Shown here piece after piece: positions 13,601 to 15,948 of a stretch of 15,948 nt of DNA (position 1 is its first letter; each line of letters begins with the position of its first letter). The position numbers and the translations under genes are program-made. The stretch lies in contig DEQC01000047.1 in the NCBI GenBank assembly GCA_002359055.1, positions 1 to 15,948 of the forward strand, read 5' to 3'. This stretch comes from Flavobacteriales bacterium UBA3376. Its GTDB lineage: Bacteria; Bacteroidota; Bacteroidia; Flavobacteriales; Weeksellaceae. Under the pieces are notes generated by a model. The model worked only from the letters and a program-made list of their open reading frames with translations. It made no database searches and was not told the DNA's origin.

Positions 13601-15605
13601 AGATGGAACAACTTTCTCAATCTTAATTCCAGGTAGTGTAGAGGTTGGTGAATATAGAATGAGAGTGATGCTTTCTTTTGGTTCCGTACCAACTGATCCA
13701 TGTAATGGTGGTTCATGGGGTGAAACTCATGATTATACTATTAATGTGGTTCAAAAGCCAGATTGTGATGGAACACCTGACGCAGGAACAGTATCTGTGA
13801 CGCCAGAGCAAGATAATCCAGGAGCTACTTATGTAGTTTCTGCTACTGATTATACTGTTGCAGAAGGTATTACTTACCAATGGCAGTCTAATACAGACGG
13901 AGCAGGTTGGGTAGACGAAGGAGACTTATTGGATGCTTATGCTGCTCACACAGCTACCGCACCAAGTGAATTTGGAGTAGAAGTAGAGTGGAGATTAGTG
14001 GTAACTTGTACAATTTCAGGTGAATCTGCTGAATCTGATACTGCTACTTTCACTACTGAACTTACTTATTGTATACCTACCTATTCGTTCAACGTTGAGC
14101 CAATCACTCGAGTAAATGTTTCTGATATCGATCAAAGTTCTTCTGCGGCAAGTACATTGCCTTACGAAGATTACACTTCTGTTGAAGGAAACATGATGCA
14201 AGGTGTTAGCTATCCAATTGCTTTGGAAGGAAATACTGCAGGTAACTTCACCAATTATTTCACTGTGTGGGTGGATTGGAACCAAAATGGTATTTTTGAA
14301 ACTACTGAAATGATTGAAATCGGAACGATTTCGAATTCAACTGGAACTGACGGTCAACAAGCTGTAGGTAACATCAACGTTCCTGTAGATGCTCTAACTG
14401 GAGCAACACGTATGCGAGTGGTTAAAGCTTATGGTTCATCTCCAACAGACCCTTGTGGTACTTATGGATATGGTCAAACTGAAGACTACACCATTATCGT
14501 AGCCGAGTTAGAAGACTGTACTGGAACACCTGACGCAGGTACTGTAACCGTATCGCCACAACAAGGTGATCCTGGATCTACTTACGTAGTTTCAGCAACG
14601 GGTTACACCATTGCAAACGGACTTACTTATCAATGGCAATCCAATACTGACGGTGCAGGTTGGGTAGATGAAGGAGATGCTACAACTATTTATTCTAACT
14701 ATACAGCAACAGCTCCAACTGGAATTGATCAGACTGTAGATTGGCAGTTAGTTGTAACATGTACGATTTCAGGTGAATCAGCGACATCTACAACTTCTAC
14801 CTTTACAACTGTAGAACCTGGTTGTGGATTTGAAACTGAATCCAATGGATTTGAAGATGGATTTGGATACATGGAGCAAGCTGAGCGTGCCAATGACTTT
14901 ACTGTTCCAGTGAATACTAAATTTACTGTCAACCAAGTTAAAGTAAATATGTTTGTTGTATCTGGAACTGTCAACGCAGCCGACATTAACTTCTATTACG
15001 ATTCAGATGAAGGTAATGGACCAGGCGAACTGCACACCTCATTGGTTAGCGTTCCACCATCTTCTATGGAATTGATAGGAAGCAACTTCGGAATCAATGT
15101 TTACACATTAACATTCGACATAGACAATGTTGAGCTTGTTGGAAACACTGAAACTGAAACAGTTTACTGGATGTCAATGTTATTAGATGCAACTGGTAAT
15201 ACTTATTGGGAAGTGAATTACACACTGAACACACCAAACGAATTCTATTCAATAGATGCGGATGGAAACTGGATTCCAGGTTCAGATCCTGATTATTACG
15301 GCACTGCAGCGGATGGAGTTATGGATTTGGATGGAATCTGTGAAACTTTAGGGGTATCAGACTTAAATTCTTTCCACTTCGCTTATTATCCAAACCCTGT
15401 AAGAGATGTGTTGAACATTGCTTCACAGAAAGCTGTTCAATCAGTTGAAGTGTACAACTTAACCGGTCAAAGAGTAATGAGTGAATCTATGGTTAACCAA
15501 AGTCAAATCGATGTATCGAAATTGACAACTGGAACTTATGTATTCAGAGTTACTTTAGAAGATGGACAAGTTGAAACCTTTAAGATCATTAAAAAAGGGA
15601 ATTAA
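10674..15605 (+). CDS. giant T9SS-secreted mosaic surface protein with GEVED and Ig-like domains
   Basis: A 1643-residue protein predicted to cross the inner membrane by its N-terminal signal (hydrophobic core about 5-23) and the outer membrane by the type IX system. After an unassigned N-terminal region (about 30-200) come modules that mostly begin with a cysteine: Ig-like 1 (from C201), GEVED 1 (from C301, GEGED at 433-437), a jelly-roll-like module (from C456), an unassigned beta module (from C606), Ig-like 2 (from C778), GEVED 2 (from C880), Ig-like 3 (from C1031), GEVED 3 (from C1133), Ig-like 4 (from C1282) and a second copy of the unassigned module (from C1384). The end (about 1558-1643), with Y-P-N-P at 1572-1575, is a type A sorting domain, normally cleaved during secretion. 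Each GEVED has an Asp/Asn-rich loop (from D369, D954, D1201) that could bind calcium. No catalytic domain is seen; an adhesin or matrix role is inference. Confidence 0.92.
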   Translation: MRNYLSYVFLLFLPILGIGLILGGIDEVETLEGETWAMTSQNEVTDFSDQFQGSTAYLSVHDGTADSNDFTNSFFRSNSLNTTQTGDVAGNLLAPNEECTWTVRVWEDYYGDEVDWELRDSDGTVILFGGGYGNGYDDIQTATAEGPLTFWITNDGLWGDNEPNYEVSNANGIILTGQMPGGGATYTFNNLNCEDEAFAECSGIPEGGTATINPDSGPSGSSVNFTVSDYTTDLGITYDWEFSADDGTIWQSVGVGDDDVNLIVNGLHGDELLVRYAVTCTNSGETAYSNVLTFTIDESNCTPSYSSSLGDHIESFVLEDISNLNSGMSTGGYGDFTSMSTDLTVGETYTATLTSGSGSGTHAAAIWIDFNDDGVFEPSEKIGLANDITANSEVEIELEIPADAELGSHTMRVVYQWNVTAENLQPCASASYGEGEDYTVVIVDENGGEPEPGDNCFEVDFADIENGHSDGTSGSSSQWNGNDDFPSVERAYQAGGAVRLGTGSATGFIESRDLNEVEGDITVNIMVKGWTTVEGDLIVSIDGQSETLSYTAVMADDFEMITASFEGVTAGSNLKIETSEKRAFIDNVEIICGEGGGGQPEPEIECPIEYIPSFDDGLGDLSTGIILAADFPVEAGETWSVDNVKVTMLNTVTNVEVSFYADGGNQPGAQILAPTTVVPVSQTQVGSTPNGTPAYELVLDLSNLEISLDGEDSGAMYWVGITTTGSSNFWVYTDTINNDTNFWGSLDGYATWEDVADFGFVVDGAFTVCVTKGALDECSGTPDAGEITGPEGVCPDVAFTLVAEDSTSGFSGLTRQWQSSPTGEDDWTDIDGATLSTYNANDGIVESTDYRFVITCTVSGESAISDVYTVTINDASECYCIPVYSTGCASFGDYLDDFVLNGENGTSINSIGTGCSDGSFDDRTDESVDLYSGIEYTGTISAGTSSNYAAVWVDLNNNGSFEADELVGSTPTSISVDGTTFSILIPGSVEVGEYRMRVMLSFGSVPTDPCNGGSWGETHDYTINVVQKPDCDGTPDAGTVSVTPEQDNPGATYVVSATDYTVAEGITYQWQSNTDGAGWVDEGDLLDAYAAHTATAPSEFGVEVEWRLVVTCTISGESAESDTATFTTELTYCIPTYSFNVEPITRVNVSDIDQSSSAASTLPYEDYTSVEGNMMQGVSYPIALEGNTAGNFTNYFTVWVDWNQNGIFETTEMIEIGTISNSTGTDGQQAVGNINVPVDALTGATRMRVVKAYGSSPTDPCGTYGYGQTEDYTIIVAELEDCTGTPDAGTVTVSPQQGDPGSTYVVSATGYTIANGLTYQWQSNTDGAGWVDEGDATTIYSNYTATAPTGIDQTVDWQLVVTCTISGESATSTTSTFTTVEPGCGFETESNGFEDGFGYMEQAERANDFTVPVNTKFTVNQVKVNMFVVSGTVNAADINFYYDSDEGNGPGELHTSLVSVPPSSMELIGSNFGINVYTLTFDIDNVELVGNTETETVYWMSMLLDATGNTYWEVNYTLNTPNEFYSIDADGNWIPGSDPDYYGTAADGVMDLDGICETLGVSDLNSFHFAYYPNPVRDVLNIASQKAVQSVEVYNLTGQRVMSESMVNQSQIDVSKLTTGTYVFRVTLEDGQVETFKIIKKGN
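13311..14820 (+). repeat. tandem GEVED + Ig-like module pair (about 251-253 codons)
   Basis: Within the giant gene, GEVED 2 plus Ig-like 3 (from 13311) is followed directly by GEVED 3 plus Ig-like 4 (from 14070). The Ig-like parts start at 13764 and 14517, 753 bases apart, and share GGAACACCTGACGCAGG exactly (from 13770 and 14523). Over the first 54 residues the two Ig-like copies agree at 43 positions, while the DNA shows many silent changes. Confidence 0.85.
15390..15602 (+). other. T9SS type A sorting domain (core)
   Basis: Codons 1573-1643 from the P-N-P motif to the stop. It shows P-N-P-V, then V-E-V-Y-N-L-T-G-Q, a K-L-T-T-G-T-Y-V-F-R-V block and a basic tail (I-I-K-K-G-N), the standard order of the type A C-terminal domain that targets proteins to the type IX secretion machine and is followed by cleavage and often A-LPS attachment. 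Confidence 0.93.
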
Positions 15606-15628
15606 ACAAACCTTTTGACTATAAACAG

Positions 15629-15656
15629 AAAGCCTCGGGTAACCGGGGCTTTTTTT
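15629..15656 (+). terminator. intrinsic terminator of the giant gene
   Basis: A 10-bp stem pairs 15629-15638 with 15643-15652, with one T-G pair, around the tetraloop GTAA (a GNRA-type loop). T residues run from 15650 to 15656. It begins 23 nt after the stop codon. Confidence 0.93.
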
Positions 15657-15868
15657 GTTGATTACAACTATTACTATTTAAAATTGATGATCTCATCGGT
15701 TATTGTTTTGGGCTGAATCATTATAATATATATTACGGCTTCATCATAATATAATCACACTCCCATCATGCATCAAATAAATTCAAAATATTTTCATGTT
15801 CTACAAATCAGATATTCAATCAGTTGAAAAGTTTGGTTAAATTTCTTTCAAAAATAACTTAAAAAAGG
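15657..15868 (+). other. non-coding AT-rich stretch upstream of the last promoter
   Basis: No gene or RNA is recognised. It contains the AT-only palindrome TAATATATATTA (15724-15735), and A-rich runs at about 15848-15866 just before the -33 box that could act as an UP-like element for the promoter. Confidence 0.5.
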
Positions 15869-15899
15869 TTTGCAAGTTGTGTAAAGGTTTTTACCTTTG
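15869..15899 (+). promoter_or_regulatory. strong consensus promoter at the window end
   Basis: TTTG at 15869-15872 and TACCTTTG at 15892-15899 with a 19-bp spacer match the Bacteroidota consensus exactly, preceded by an A-rich tract. It reads out of the window to the right. Confidence 0.75.
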
Positions 15900-15948
15900 C
15901 AACCGCTTTGATAGAAAAAAGCAGATGTTCATTGGTAGATAAGAAGAT
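15900..15948 (+). ncRNA. possible 5' leader of an rRNA operon (partial)
   Basis: After the promoter comes a short hairpin, GCTTT (15905-15909) with AAAGC (15918-15922), then TGTTCATTG at 15926-15934. From memory, flavobacterial rRNA operons have a promoter ending in CTTTGCA followed by a small GCTT-type hairpin and a GTTCATTG-like box before 16S rRNA. No 16S sequence is inside the window, so this is an inference from the leader alone. Confidence 0.4.

Noticed and set aside
13764..14820. Internal repeats as a CRISPR array or satellite
   Set aside because: The repeats are in-frame protein domains about 750 bases apart within one gene, not short direct repeats with unique spacers.
14060..15600. 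Slight shift toward C-ending codons in the last third of the giant gene, possibly from gene mosaicism
   Set aside because: A small hand count of Asn codons showed only a mild difference from the 5' part, too weak to support transfer or fusion.
15724..15735. Palindrome TAATATATATTA as a regulator site
   Set aside because: It consists only of A and T in an AT-rich stretch, so a palindrome of this length is expected by chance.

Overview
The window reads as AT-rich chromosomal DNA of a member of the Bacteroidota, most likely the Flavobacteriales. The evidence is a large type-2 isoleucyl-tRNA synthetase, an ileS - DksA-like - lspA gene order of flavobacterial type, several promoters of the TTTG / TAnnTTTG form used by the Bacteroidota sigma factor, weak or absent Shine-Dalgarno sequences, and a giant secreted protein ending in a type IX secretion (T9SS) sorting domain. 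The exact genus cannot be read from the sequence. All recognised genes lie on the + strand, and no mobile element, CRISPR array or tRNA was seen.

Layout: (1) 132-4571 is a housekeeping cluster of ileS, a DksA/TraR-family regulator and lspA, closely spaced (18 and 15 nt) and closed by a strong intrinsic terminator at 4591-4623. (2) 4721-6039 holds a small DUF3817-type membrane protein with its own promoter, followed 32 nt later by trpS. (3) 6128-9949 is a sensory and surface-polysaccharide block: a membrane histidine kinase overlapping by 14 nt a NarL/LuxR-type response regulator, then a membrane family-2 glycosyltransferase resembling processive beta-glycan synthases. (4) 10099-10332 is a 77-residue orphan small protein with a good promoter, followed by a 341-bp non-coding stretch. 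(5) 10674-15605 encodes a 1643-residue mosaic secreted protein (four Ig-like, three GEVED and three other modules, plus an unassigned N-terminal region and a T9SS C-terminal domain), with its own promoter and terminator. (6) The last 100 bases hold a consensus promoter and leader that look like the start of an rRNA operon or another strongly transcribed unit beyond the window.

How the genes may work together: the first two blocks are translation, stringent-response-type control and lipoprotein maturation. The kinase/regulator pair could control the adjacent glycosyltransferase, linking an envelope signal to exopolysaccharide synthesis; this rests on adjacency only. The giant protein is probably a cell-surface or released adhesin-like protein and has no demonstrated link to that system.

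The most notable observations are the swapped GXHH class I signature in IleRS, which predicts strong natural mupirocin resistance; a 40-nt dyad whose inner and outer arms share one centre, ending 3 nt before the kinase start codon; the repeated modular structure of the giant protein; and a promoter whose -33 and -7 boxes both sit in copies of one 12-bp repeat.
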